DNA of 64,000 nucleotides from Endotrypanum monterogeii (GCA_000333855.2 CM007315.1:905516-969515); one strand, 5' to 3'. Numbered from the stretch's first letter, positions 1 to 10,048 are shown. Notes: generated from the letters alone by a model not told the origin. Translations and numbers: made by a program.

Positions 1-81
1 AAAACACACAAATCCTCTTAGGTTGCGCCTCTGCTTACGATGGTCTTACATAGTCCCTTAATCCCCTGATTTTTTTTTCTT

Positions 82-1440
82 CTAGTTACTGCAAGGTGAT
101 GCCGAGGTGTATTGACTGCTACCGTAGAGGTCGACGGGGTCGATGAGGCGGAAGGTGGGGCGGGTGCCCTGCACCGCCTGGCGGACACATTTTTCGATAT
201 CTTTGTCGAAGTGGTAACTCTTGAGTGGTATGCCGCGCTGACGAGGGGCGAGTCGCTGCTCACACTCCTCCATCTGTGTGCGTTTCAGTGAGGGGTACCC
301 ATCGGGGAAGAAATCCATGCCCAACGGTTGACTGTTTGCGAGAATTGAGCGCGACGCTGACGAGGAGACGGAGCGCGTGTACTGCTTGAAGGCGGAGATC
401 ATTGTGGGCAGCGCTGTGCAGGACTGTGACTCCACAAAACGGTCAGTGAACACGACGCGGCCACCAACGGTGAATCTGCTGCTGGGTACTGGTGAGGCTG
501 CACCGACACTCGAGCCTTCAGAGGTCAGCGGAGACAAATTTGTGGGACTGTGGCATGAACTGTTGGTCTGGTGAGCGCGATTTTTGGAAGATGACCTGAA
601 CAAGCGAGATAGAGTAGGGCGGAGGCTCAGCTGTGAGCGCCCATTGCCAGTTCGGTGCGGCGCCGCGAACGACATGAAGCCACCGCTGGCAAATATGTCT
701 GGGCTGGTGTCACCATCGCTGGTGCCTGTCGCGGAACTGGAAGGCATCACATGCTCAGATGCATCGACGATGTTGCGCGTGAGGAGATGGGATTGGTTTT
801 CCGAATGGGTGCGGTGCTGCTCGCACACTTCGTTGGGCAAGATGATTGGCTCGTTGACGTAGGTGCGGTGCTCTGGTGGAGTGGGTGCTTCGGGCGTGGT
901 AACTGCACCAACCGCGGGTGACGACCACGTATGTGCACTGCGACCAGGCTGCATTGGAGAGGGGTGAAGCTGGGAGTCCTTGTTTCCCTGCGTTGGGGTC
1001 TTGTGGTGCTGGTGGGCGAGCAGAGCCGTCAGGGGGAGGGAGCCCAGAATGGAACACCCGTTCGGGCACAGAACCTCCATAAAGGCGGAGTAGTCGATAC
1101 TTTGCGCAGACGCAAAGCTGCTGCTGCGTTCGTCTGTGGGAACCCCGCCGTTGCGATGCGCTGGATGCGTGAGGGGGTCGGGTGCGCGATAGGTAGGGAC
1201 GGTGCTACCGAGCATGTCTCGATCGGCAACGGTGTCGATAACGGCTATGCCCGGCACCGCCACAGCCTCCACGTTGTCCGGGATTGGAAAAAATTTCATT
1301 TTGAGTGCTCGACGACGAGTCTCATCGTTGCCGTATTGAAGACTGTAGATTAAGCGTGCAACGCGGTGCAAATCGAGGAGATCATCTGCACTATGAGGAG
1401 AGGAAGCGCTGGAAAACATAGATGCTCCGCGGAGAGGCAT
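82..1440 (-). CDS. Hypothetical protein, Ser/Pro-rich with a more ordered C-terminal part
   Basis: I do not recognise this 452-residue protein. Residues 18-70 look folded (alternating hydrophobic and charged, with a basic helix near RRRALKMKFF). Residues 90-320 are Ser/Thr/Pro/His-rich and probably disordered. From about residue 324 to the end there is a second ordered-looking part with a short beta-like run (GGRVVFTDRFVE) and a charged helix (DKDIEKCVRQAV). Two in-frame ATGs compete: 1440 and 1419 (MFSSAS). On the minus strand a pyrimidine-rich tract ends only a few bases before 1440, with AG dinucleotides at 1443-1446. If one of these is the spliced-leader acceptor, the ATG at 1419 may be the used start. 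It is the most downstream gene of the minus-strand array seen here. No signal peptide or membrane segment is evident. Function unknown. Confidence 0.75.
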   Translation of the reverse strand: MPLRGASMFSSASSPHSADDLLDLHRVARLIYSLQYGNDETRRRALKMKFFPIPDNVEAVAVPGIAVIDTVADRDMLGSTVPTYRAPDPLTHPAHRNGGVPTDERSSSFASAQSIDYSAFMEVLCPNGCSILGSLPLTALLAHQHHKTPTQGNKDSQLHPSPMQPGRSAHTWSSPAVGAVTTPEAPTPPEHRTYVNEPIILPNEVCEQHRTHSENQSHLLTRNIVDASEHVMPSSSATGTSDGDTSPDIFASGGFMSFAAPHRTGNGRSQLSLRPTLSRLFRSSSKNRAHQTNSSCHSPTNLSPLTSEGSSVGAASPVPSSRFTVGGRVVFTDRFVESQSCTALPTMISAFKQYTRSVSSSASRSILANSQPLGMDFFPDGYPSLKRTQMEECEQRLAPRQRGIPLKSYHFDKDIEKCVRQAVQGTRPTFRLIDPVDLYGSSQYTSASPCSN

Positions 1441-1774
1441 TGCTCTCAGGGGCGGGGAGGGGGGGAGCTCAAGGAGGATGAGTAACGCCCGTCAAAAGAA
1501 CCGTCAGCGATAGTCTTGGAGACTGACTAAATACATATATATATATATAAATTTATATGATGCTCTACTCCTCTCACCACCAATGATACTATCGTCAGGA
1601 CGCGATGGTGAATGTGAAAACGAAATAATAATAATAGTAATGAAAAAAAAAAGAGTGACAAAGGCCGTAGGACGTCTTGCACGTGGCACAAAATAGCACA
1701 CTCACTGTCAGGCTCTTTAAATCAATAATGTATATATATATATGTTTATGCGTGTATATATGTCTTTCTGTCTG

Positions 1775-1805
<31 letters not shown>

Positions 1806-3801
1806 ACAGCTGCCTTCAAGAGAAAATGATAAATGTACACACCACAAAGATGTAAGTCTATACAGGCGCAGGTGCACTTGTGCTTACGTTCGTGTGTAGG
1901 GAGGGGGTCGTAGAGCGGCCAAAAAAAAAAAAGTTAGCGTGTCTACACGATAAAGGAAGAGAAACATAAGAGTGGCAGGTAGCGGCCAAATGAGTCGGTT
2001 GCATGAGGGAGGAAGGGAAACAATAAAAAATAGATGGACGTCAAGTCGATGGTTTGTGAGGAGAGATGGGGAAGGTGGCGGGAGGCAGAGATGAGTGAAG
2101 GATGTGTCATAGGAAAAGCCCGTCGCTTAAGGGCATATCATCATCTCCACAACATTACGAGTTCTCGTAACAAAGTGGGGGAAAAAACGGGAGGTAAGGT
2201 GCGGTGGGCGCCCCTGAGCACACAGGCGCTGTGCTTGGATGTCTCGTTTTCGTGTCTGTGCGGATAGGGTGGTCCAGTGAGGGGGTCTCATAGCCTCCCC
2301 TCCTCCCTGTCCTTCATCTTCATTTCTTTGAACGCCTAGCCAATGATTCAGTGTGATGCCCTTCTTAGAATACGTGTCTGTGTTCGCGATCACCTGCCAG
2401 ACTTCATTGCAGCAGCATAGAAGGATGGGTTTAAAAGATGTGCAGACAAGCACAGATATTCACAAAAAAAAAAAACGCTGAGGGAGGTGTGTGGTGGGTA
2501 GTGTGTGCGTTAGCGAGCAGCTTGATACACAGAAGGAGAGAAGATTGCGGAATTTTGTGTGTGTCTTTTTTTTTTTTTTTGTTGGACGGATGAATAAGGA
2601 GCCAGTGGTGATAAACTTTATTTATATAAATATATATCATTTTTTATTTACTGTATCAAAGTGACTGACTGTTCAGAAAAAAAAAAAACCACACACACAC
2701 ACAGGCATCCCTGAAACAAGAGGAGAGGGATGTAAAAAAGGGGAAGAAGGGGGGGGGGAGAGGGATGCATGACGGTGTGTATGTGTGTGCTTGTCAAATA
2801 TGCAAAGCTTAGCCCGTCAGCGTCGAAGGTGCGGAGAGGTTCTCGAGAGGGAAGGGGTGGGTCCGTCCGTGAGTGGAGACAATGTGGCGAGAAGTAGAAG
2901 CAATGAAGTCTACATACACCACCTCACCCTGTTCGAGGAGCTTGTTTGCAGTAAATAAATAAATAATATATAATATAAATATAATATAATATAATATAAT
3001 ATAATATAAATATAATATATATAGAGAGAGAAAAAGAGTTGTGTGTGAATATATTTTTCCTCCTGACACAGTTAAGCCCACAAAAGGAAAATATACACAC
3101 ACACACAGAGACATGATATAGTAGAAAAATAATAATAATATTCATCATACAAGACGGTAACGCAGGCAAGACAAAAAGAAAAAAAAAGTTATTTCCTGCA
3201 CGCTCGCAAAAAAAAAAAAGTGTGTAGATACACGCATACAGACACACACACACACACACAAGCGGAAAATATATAATTGAAAAAGATGAGGCCAATTGAG
3301 TAGAAAAAAAAAATCGTTGACATTCAGTGGGGCCATCCGGAACCAAACAGCTGCATTTTTTTATTTTTTCTTTTTTTTGGGGGTGGGGGGAGGGAAGAGG
3401 AGGGACTCACCCCATTTCCTTTTTATTACCTCCCCTACCCTTCCCCTCCCCTCCTCCCCCCCCCCACACACACGAACCAATCAATCGAGGAATTAATGAG
3501 GCAATGCAAAGGGTCTTTGTCCAAGATACGAAAAGAGAAATGTTTTGACATCGCCTTTTTGTCCTCCTCTTCCGCTTCTTTTTTTTTTTTATCCTCACCT
3601 CTCTAGAGTCTACTGCCTCCAGCGAGTTACACTGACACACATACACATACACATACAACAGCAACAGCAACAACCATAATACATCAACCCTCTTCACAGA
3701 GGATATATACCCTAGGGGGAAGGGGGGGGAGCCCCTTTTAACGGTTCCCCGTACACCGACTCGAGGGGAGGGAGTGCGCTCGCTGAGCCTCCTGCGCATC
3801 G
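1441..3801. other. Intergenic spacer, low complexity
   Basis: No gene is supported here. The stretch holds TA repeats (about 1529-1548 and 1730-1742), a CT then TG tract (1773-1804), long A or T runs (about 1921, 2563, 3182, 3586), an ATAAT-type tract (about 2955-3020) and a CA tract (3243-3260). The part between about 2030 and 2450 is less repetitive but has no convincing frame. It should contain the 3' UTR of the SEC14-like gene to the right and the splice-acceptor region of the gene ending at 82. Confidence 0.6.
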
Positions 3802-5355
3802 CTACACCATCGGGAGCTCTTGATCGTTATTGGTGGACGCCGCCGCCTCCTTGTAGACGCGAAACTGAAGGTGCTTCGAGGCCAGCCAGAAGCGCGTGTT
3901 ACACCACGCCAGTACGACGACACCGTCTTCGGTCGATGCAAACGCATCCGATCCAGAGGGTAGTGACTCTGTTAAAACTTTGTATACGTTCAATGTTTTG
4001 GATTCACATTTGGCCCATTGCATCCCCGAGGCTGCGGACTGGGGAACAAAAAATACACTGAAGCGGATGTCGTCGCCGCCACCGGCGACAGAGAACTCCC
4101 AGCAGACCACATCCGAGGCGTTCACCTGAAATACACGAGTGCACTCGTGTCCCGCAGAGAGCGTGACATCTTCGGTGCATCCCTCGTCGTTGCTATTGGT
4201 GGAGTGGTGATCATGCGCGCTCTTGTGTGCCGTCCCCCGCGGGTGCTGCGGGTCGTACCCTCTCACACACGCACCGTTGTCATCTGGGCAGTGGCAGTTC
4301 CCACCGAGGAAGTGTGGAATGAATTTTTTATCGATTATCGATTCCAGCGTAGAGGGGGTGTCGTGCGGGCTGATGAAGCGAATTTTTCGCTGGAAGGATG
4401 CCGGCATGACACCACTCAACAAACGGAAGGCGTAGCGGACGAGGGCGGGGGAGTTGACGCAGATGATGGAGTGCACCTTATCGGGGTAGTACTTGAAAAA
4501 TTTTTGGTTGATGGCGCGAGATACGTCCAGTAACGGTTTCCATAACATCTTCATCGAGAGACCCTTCATGTCGAATATTATTGTCACGGCCACTTGTGAC
4601 ACTGCCAGCTCCAGCGTCGCGTTCTCTATGGCCGGTGACGGCAAAGGTGACTGAAGTCGCTTCACCTCTCGTTGGATAAACTGATACAAGAGAAGTGACT
4701 CTAGCACACCCAAAAAATGAAGTACATACTCCCACATGACATCCACGGGCGTCTGTCCCACATTTGCCATCTTCTTTAGCTGCCGCATGAGGTCGTGCTC
4801 ATCTAGGCTATTAATAATGGCGTACACGACAGGCCGACCAGCCTTGTCCCAGTAGTGAATGCCGGAGTTGTACGCCTGAGCCACCCCCGCGCTGATACGG
4901 TCGGCACGTTGGCCTGTTTCTCGCAAGCTTTTGCCCAGCACTTTGCAGACCTCTTCAGTTGACCACCCACGCAGCGAAATCGCGGGCGGAAAAAAACTTT
5001 GCTCGTCGAGGTGGTTCTCTGTACGGAACGCCACCACCTCCTTCATCATCTCGAATGCCTTCAGAACATCCCACTCTCGAGACACGAGAAAGGCGCTGCA
5101 GTACAGCCAGATCACGTCGCGAGTTAGGTCGCACGCACTATGTTTGAGTTCCACGTTGTCTTCCTTTGACATGGAGCTAATGGCAGAGTCGACCAGCCGA
5201 AGGTAGGTCTTCAGTTGCAGTGGAAGTGGATTGTAATGCTTTTTCATGAGACTGATGAGGGCATTGAGTTTTTGTACCTGTTCTTGCGAGTACGAGACCA
5301 TGTTTGACTTCTCACTCACGACGTCATCGCCTTTATTGTATCTGGAGGAGGACAT
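3802..5355 (-). CDS. SEC14-like CRAL-TRIO domain protein with C-terminal GOLD-like domain (copy 1)
   Basis: A 517-residue cytosolic lipid-binding or lipid-transfer protein of the SEC14 superfamily. Residues 80-115 fit the CRAL-TRIO N-terminal helical part (SREWDVLKAFEMMKE). Residues 166-355 are the CRAL-TRIO lipid-binding fold, with GIHYWDKAGRPVVY, the strand TIIFDMKGLS, the YYPDKVHSIICVNSPAL segment typical of the gate region, and a closing FLGGNCHC. After a His/Ser-rich linker (370-393), residues 395-502 look like a GOLD beta-sandwich (TEDVTLSAGHE, VCWEFSV, IRFSVFFVP, ending HLQFRVYKE). This order is the known SEC14-GOLD arrangement, used for phosphoinositide or lipid exchange at Golgi and plasma membranes. 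The ligand here cannot be read from sequence. It is a diverged tandem paralogue of the gene at 7274-8737, sharing the NPLPLQL motif near the N-terminus, the RGW motif and the CHC motif. The start at 5355 is an ATG, with a pyrimidine-rich tract about 90-110 bases upstream on the coding strand. Confidence 0.9.
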   Translation of the reverse strand: MSSSRYNKGDDVVSEKSNMVSYSQEQVQKLNALISLMKKHYNPLPLQLKTYLRLVDSAISSMSKEDNVELKHSACDLTRDVIWLYCSAFLVSREWDVLKAFEMMKEVVAFRTENHLDEQSFFPPAISLRGWSTEEVCKVLGKSLRETGQRADRISAGVAQAYNSGIHYWDKAGRPVVYAIINSLDEHDLMRQLKKMANVGQTPVDVMWEYVLHFLGVLESLLLYQFIQREVKRLQSPLPSPAIENATLELAVSQVAVTIIFDMKGLSMKMLWKPLLDVSRAINQKFFKYYPDKVHSIICVNSPALVRYAFRLLSGVMPASFQRKIRFISPHDTPSTLESIIDKKFIPHFLGGNCHCPDDNGACVRGYDPQHPRGTAHKSAHDHHSTNSNDEGCTEDVTLSAGHECTRVFQVNASDVVCWEFSVAGGGDDIRFSVFFVPQSAASGMQWAKCESKTLNVYKVLTESLPSGSDAFASTEDGVVVLAWCNTRFWLASKHLQFRVYKEAAASTNNDQELPMV

Positions 5356-5832
5356 CCCGCTTATGGTGTGGCCTTGTGTGTGTGTGTGTGTGTGTCTGTG
5401 GTGTTCGATAGGGGGTTCCTCCCTTTTTCCTTTTTTTTTATTATTGGAGGGGGGGGGGAAGGTGTGGCGAGATGTTATATTTATTTATTTAAATATATTA
5501 ATATATATTGGTGTATGCATACTTGCGATTGATCGACTTGCGCATTGCATAATTTTTTCTTTTAATAATGGGCGCATGCCTCGAGGACTCAACGAATCCA
5601 CCTGGCGATCTCAGCCAGCAGCGGTTCTCACGCGGAGAGCGCAGGACCACACGCTCGATCCCAGATCAGGATGAGGTTCGTCTGGGTCATGTGTGAGTGG
5701 TGTCGATGCTGCTACCCTGCAGGAGGCAAAAGTCGACACGAATAACAAGCCACGCAGAGGCGCATAGAGAGGTGGGGACATGTCCATCACTTCTTTTATT
5801 ATTATTCTTTTTATTCACATAAGAGTGGGATA

Positions 5833-5840
5833 GCCGCATG
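5833..5840. repeat. Left copy of retroposon target-site duplication
   Basis: GCCGCATG immediately precedes the first base of the retroposon. With the preceding A (5832) the match to the right copy becomes 9 bp, although that A is ambiguous with the poly(A) tail. Confidence 0.75.
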
Positions 5841-5912
5841 CCGTAGCGACGCCGGCCACCTCAACGTGGTGCTACGGTCCAGTACCCCGCGATGGGGGAA
5901 GCCAAGAGCTAG
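5841..5912 (+). ncRNA. HDV-like self-cleaving ribozyme candidate at retroposon 5' end
   Basis: The first seven bases (CCGTAGC, 5841-5847) are perfectly complementary to GCTACGG (5871-5877) and would form helix P1. Between them CCAC (5856-5859) pairs with GTGG (5866-5869) across a six-base CTCAAC loop, fitting P3/L3. Downstream CCCC (5885-5888) pairs with GGGG (5894-5897), fitting P4. This order is that of the HDV-like fold reported for the L1Tc 5' end, with cleavage expected at the first base of P1, here exactly the insertion boundary. I could not assign P2 with confidence. The genes are transcribed from the other strand, so the fold would exist only in plus-strand RNA. Confidence 0.5.
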
Positions 5913-6286
5913 CATCCCGTCCCCCCGGGGGCGGTTTGCCGGCTTCGGGACCGTGCAAACAGGTCGTGGGTAGCGTCTGGACTAGGAGGCCTGGGTCAAT
6001 GACTACGCTTGTACTACCCCGTGGATTCACGTGGCCAACCGTGGTCCCTCTTTTTCTTTTCTGGTTTGTCTCTTCCTGCTTCGGCTTCACATTCACCAAA
6101 GAAAAGGGTGCCGTTGAGGAGGGCACGTGAAAGCTGCTCGTCGCGAGGACAGAGTCCACCCAAGGACCTCCTCTCCTTCGACGCACAGAAGAAAGCGAGA
6201 CCGATCCAGAGAGGAGGATAGTGGGGGGAGAAGGCGACGGCAAGAGAGTCCCCCGTAGTAGGACACATCTGAAGAAAAAAAAAAAA
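5841..6286 (+). mobile_element. Short non-autonomous retroposon (ingi/L1Tc-related, SIDER or NAR type) with poly(A) tail
   Basis: This is a 446-bp insertion on the strand opposite to the genes. Its left end carries the core GGCCACCTCAACGTGGTG followed by AGTAC, which I recognise from memory as the Pr77 hallmark at the 5' end of trypanosomatid ingi-clade elements (L1Tc, NARTc, SIDERs). Its right end is a run of 12 A (6275-6286). The whole is bracketed by a short direct repeat (GCCGCATG at 5833-5840 and 6287-6294, preceded in both cases by A), as left by target-primed reverse transcription. The body contains no long sense reading frame, so it would depend on an autonomous element elsewhere. It lies about 1 kb downstream of the SEC14-like stop at 7274 and about 0.5 kb upstream of the other SEC14-like start. 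The exact family name is an inference. Confidence 0.75.
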
Positions 6287-6294
6287 GCCGCATG
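6287..6294. repeat. Right copy of retroposon target-site duplication
   Basis: GCCGCATG directly follows the 12-base A run and matches the left copy exactly. This is the expected structure for a target-primed insertion whose flanks have not yet diverged. Confidence 0.75.
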
Positions 6295-6689
6295 CGCTGT
6301 GGGAGGTTTGACGCACAGCACCACATCTGAGAGACACTAGTTACGCAGCACATCGAAGATTAATCGCTGTCTGATGCAGTGAATATATATATATATATAT
6401 ATGTCTGTGTGTGTGTGCATGTGTCTGTTGAGGTTCGAGCCTCCCTTTTTTTTTTGTGAACATACACATACGGTCTACAATAGAAAACAATAAAAACGAC
6501 GACATCTCCTGGTACATGGGGAGATACACCTGAGTATTGCGGGTGTGGCGAGTGGGGGAGGGGAGGGGAGGGGAGGGGGTTCGTAGTCACGAGGACACGT
6601 GTCATTACACAAATTTGTGATGTGCTCACCGCTTGTTGCTTCTTTCTTTTCTCTTTTCCCCTTACACTGGATCACAATCAAATAGAAGT

Positions 6690-6728
<39 letters not shown>

Positions 6729-7273
6729 TACACATGTATGTATACATGTATGTATGTATATGTGTAACGGGGAGGGGGGGATCTGCAAATCCTATGACTT
6801 GGCATAAATAAGGTAATGAGAGGAAGAAAAAACAAAAAAAGGGGGAGGGAGGGGGGAAGTATACACAGGGGCCATATTCGGCTGACGCGTGCGCCGCCAT
6901 GCGCAATGGCGGAGAGGCAATCTGAGAGAAATAAATCAATAATAAAAAAAAGCAATAACCAAAGAAAGGCAAATGAGCGAGAGAGGCAAACGGGGGAGGG
7001 GAGGGGGAGGGGAGGGGGACAAAGAAGAGAGAGAGAACGGCGCGGTGCTTTATAGATGAGTGGGGTCTGCGTGACTCACCGATAACTAGTGGGGCGATAC
7101 CTCTCCCTGCAGGGCTGCTATCACATTTTCGCCTTCATCCATCGCACCTTTCGCCATCTGTCTCCCGACGTCACACACACACACATACACACACACGTAT
7201 ATATATATATATATAGTCAACACAAGATATACCACCATCCTGTTTTTTTTTTCTTCCAAATAGTTGATTTGAT

Positions 7274-8737
7274 TCATTCACTGATGGGGGATTTCGCGTG
7301 ACTATGGGTGTGCTGCTTAAAGACTTTCATCTGCAGGCGTTTCGTCGTTAACCAGGACTGTTTGTTGTCCCACATCAGCATCATTACACCATCCACCACG
7401 GCGGAGTACTCGCCCGCACCCTCCGACGGTGTCGTCTTGGAGACTATGTATGGGCTCAAGGAGCGCGCATCCGCCTTCTCCACGTCGACATACTGCACCT
7501 GGGGTTGGGGAATGAAGTAGGTGGAGAAGGCCATATCACGGCCTTTCGAGGATACAAAATCCCAAACAACCGATTCCTTTGCTCGTAGGTGAAATACTTT
7601 GGTGTGCCGTGCGCCCGCACGCAGCGTGATGTCTTCCGTGATGACATCGCCTTCCATGGGTACTTCGTCGTGGCCGTGCCGTGCGCTGTCCCCGCCTTTA
7701 GCAGTGGCGGCGGTGTCCGCAGTGCCATTTTTCGGGCTGAACGAACGCACGCAGCCGCCCTGGCAGTGGCAGGCGCCGCCATAAAAGTCGGGCACGTACT
7801 GCTCTTCTATGTATTCCTTCAGAAGCGCCAGTGACTCGCTCGATCCAGCCATGCATATCTTCGCTTGCACCGTCTGTGGAAGAACCTTTTTAATAATATT
7901 GTAGGCAAAGGACACCATGGACGGCGCGTTCACTACACAAATTTGATGCACGCACTCGGGGTAGTGGCTGAGCAACTCCTTGATGGAGTTCATGAGGAGG
8001 TCGATTGCTGGCTTCCAGATCATTTTATACGTGAACCCCTTGAGGTCTACTACAATTGTGGTGGCACGGATGAGCCCTTCCGTGGCATCCACCTTGAGCA
8101 CCCCCGCATCATATTGCATTTGTTGGTAGTATACAAGCCACTCACCTGAGCCTACCATGTGCTGCAGCATCTCCCACAAGACTGCATCTGTGGACTGTCT
8201 AATGTTGGCGGTTTGCTTCAGCGTCTTCAGAAGATTTTCTTCGTCGACGCTGCCCAGCATGAGATACACGACAGGCTGCCCATACCTGTCCCAGAAGTGA
8301 ATACCACAGGGGAAGTACCGCTCGATGTTCGAGACAATCTGATCGAGGCGCTGATGACCCGCTCGCGGCTCCTTACCCAGTGCATGCGTCACCCCCACTT
8401 GATCCCACCCGCGAATCGATATGGCGGACGGCAGCTCACTGCGTTCATCAAGGAGAAACTCCTTACGATAGGCCGCGTTCTGCTTTATCAAGTCCAGCGC
8501 CTTCTGAACGTTCCACTCGCGGGAAATCAGCGCATAATAGGCGTAGCTGCGCGTGGTGTTGTGCGGCGTCGGTGCATCCTCTGGTGTCGGTGAGTATCGC
8601 AGCAAGATCTGAAGTTGCAATGGAAGTGGATTGCATTCTTCCTTTATGAGCTGCACTAGTCGCGTGACTTTCTCTTCTTTTTCCGGCGTCATGTCGACAT
8701 AGCGACGGTGGCGTGATGCGGAGGCAGTGGAAGACAT
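7274..8737 (-). CDS. SEC14-like CRAL-TRIO domain protein with C-terminal GOLD-like domain (copy 2)
   Basis: A 487-residue paralogue of the neighbouring SEC14-like protein at 3802-5355. An open frame extends to a TTG at 8749, but the first ATG is at 8737 (MSSTAS) and is taken as the start. N-terminal helices include NPLPLQL and SREWNVQKALDLIKQ. The CRAL-TRIO domain lies at about residues 145-325, with GIHFWDRYGQPVVYLML, TTIVVDLKGFTYKMIWKP, HYPECVHQICVVNAPSMV and FYGGACHC. A linker precedes the GOLD-like domain, roughly residues 370-475 (VITEDITLRAGARHTKVFHL, MAFSTYFIPQP, TTKRLQMKVFKQ). It probably binds and moves a phospholipid or other hydrophobic ligand at membranes. The substrate is not predictable. 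The two copies are clearly diverged, so this is an old duplication rather than a recent one. A retroposon sits in the spacer between them. Confidence 0.9.
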   Translation of the reverse strand: MSSTASASRHRRYVDMTPEKEEKVTRLVQLIKEECNPLPLQLQILLRYSPTPEDAPTPHNTTRSYAYYALISREWNVQKALDLIKQNAAYRKEFLLDERSELPSAISIRGWDQVGVTHALGKEPRAGHQRLDQIVSNIERYFPCGIHFWDRYGQPVVYLMLGSVDEENLLKTLKQTANIRQSTDAVLWEMLQHMVGSGEWLVYYQQMQYDAGVLKVDATEGLIRATTIVVDLKGFTYKMIWKPAIDLLMNSIKELLSHYPECVHQICVVNAPSMVSFAYNIIKKVLPQTVQAKICMAGSSESLALLKEYIEEQYVPDFYGGACHCQGGCVRSFSPKNGTADTAATAKGGDSARHGHDEVPMEGDVITEDITLRAGARHTKVFHLRAKESVVWDFVSSKGRDMAFSTYFIPQPQVQYVDVEKADARSLSPYIVSKTTPSEGAGEYSAVVDGVMMLMWDNKQSWLTTKRLQMKVFKQHTHSHAKSPISE

Positions 8738-9787
8738 CACAGCTTGCAATAGATGTAGTACTCGTGGTAATTTTGTGTGGAAATATTAATGCTATTGATG
8801 AAAATAAATAAAGTGTTTCACTGCATTAATGATCAGGTTAGATCAGGATGTACTGAGAAATGATGATGATGATGATTTATTATGTATATATATATATATA
8901 TAATTGGTGACCGGGGAGGATGAGGGGACAAGAGATTTATACTGCCTTCTCATGCGCGGTATAGCTGGAGTTTACCACAGCAGAGAGGCATGCCCATACT
9001 GGTTTAATAGCAACAACGAGTTGGGTGAGTGGGTGAGGGGGCAGAGGCGGAAAGGCACAGGGGATGGTGATAATGCGCACAAAAGAAAAAGGGAGGAAGG
9101 TCCTTCATTTTCACATCGCGACCGAACCAGTTTTCGGCTAGCGCGTAGCGAGAGGAGGTGAAAAGAAAGACACAGCTCATCGTATGTTGTGCATGAGCGG
9201 CCACTCGATGACTGTTCACGAGAAATCTACTGTGAGAGAAAAAGAGAAGGGGCGTTTGTGTTTTGTAGGTCCCTCTCTCTCTCTCTCTCTCGCTACTGCA
9301 GAGTCAGTCAGGATAGCAGAGATTTCCAGTCAGCGCGACAGCGCACAGTAGTCCATTGTGTATCACATTTTTATGTCCTCCGGCTTACTGATTAACTCAC
9401 TTCTCCCCATTGCCTAAACGAACAAAAAAAAAGAGAAACTTTTCTGTAAGGAACAGTGTTCTCCCTCCTCCCTCCTTTCCCTTCCCCGTCCGCTGGGGGA
9501 CCCCACTTGTGAAGACACATTACGTGACGGGGGAAGGGAGGGAGGGGAGGGGAGGGGGGGGGAGGGTGGTTACATATATGTTTGCGAAGCATTTTTTTTT
9601 TTTTTAAGTAGTACCCGGACAGTTATCCAACCGATGTGGGCGGGCTGGAGGAGGAGGAGGAAATATTATGAGTCACGGTGGTGTGTCATCGGGCGCGAAC
9701 CTGTGCAACGCCAAAAAAAAAAAATGTTGTGTGAAATAAGAGACGAGTGGAGGCAAACCTTCTATTGTGTCTCCGCCTCCCCCCTTC

Positions 9788-9818
<31 letters not shown>

Positions 9819-10048
9819 ACGCATCCGGAAAAAAATGTGTAGATGGTGTAAGTTGCACTGGGCATTTATGCCAATGCTGGAAAGAAAATTAATCGGCATT
9901 TGGCATCTCATTCCAATTCGGATTTTGTTTGGTCACTCTCTCTCGCTCCTTTATTTTCCCGACAGATTGGGGTGGTGCCGCTGCCGCTGCTGATGGTGGT
10001 TATGGTGGTCGCCCCGCCCCGTTCCCCTGATGAATGTTTTGATGTAGT
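8738..10048. other. Intergenic spacer
   Basis: No gene is supported. It holds a GAT repeat (8862-8876), a TA tract (8884-8902), a CT tract (9272-9290), a G-rich purine block (9528-9568), T and A runs (about 9591 and 9713) and a CA tract (9788-9813). The part at 9100-9400 is non-repetitive but has only short frames. It should contain the 3' UTR of the CorA-like gene. Confidence 0.55.

Larger units (their letters stand above)
5356..7273. other. Spacer between the two SEC14-like genes, carrying a retroposon
   Basis: Besides the retroposon listed separately (5841-6286), this spacer has a TG tract (5375-5397), an AT-rich patch (5475-5512), a non-repetitive GC-rich block (5570-5780) with no convincing frame, TA repeats (6383-6402, 6693-6720 and 7197-7216), and purine-rich G/A tracts (6550-6580, 6830-6860, 6990-7035). 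Transcription runs right to left, so the right part is expected to be the 3' UTR of the SEC14-like gene ending at 7274. The left part is the 5' side of the one starting at 5355. Confidence 0.6.
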
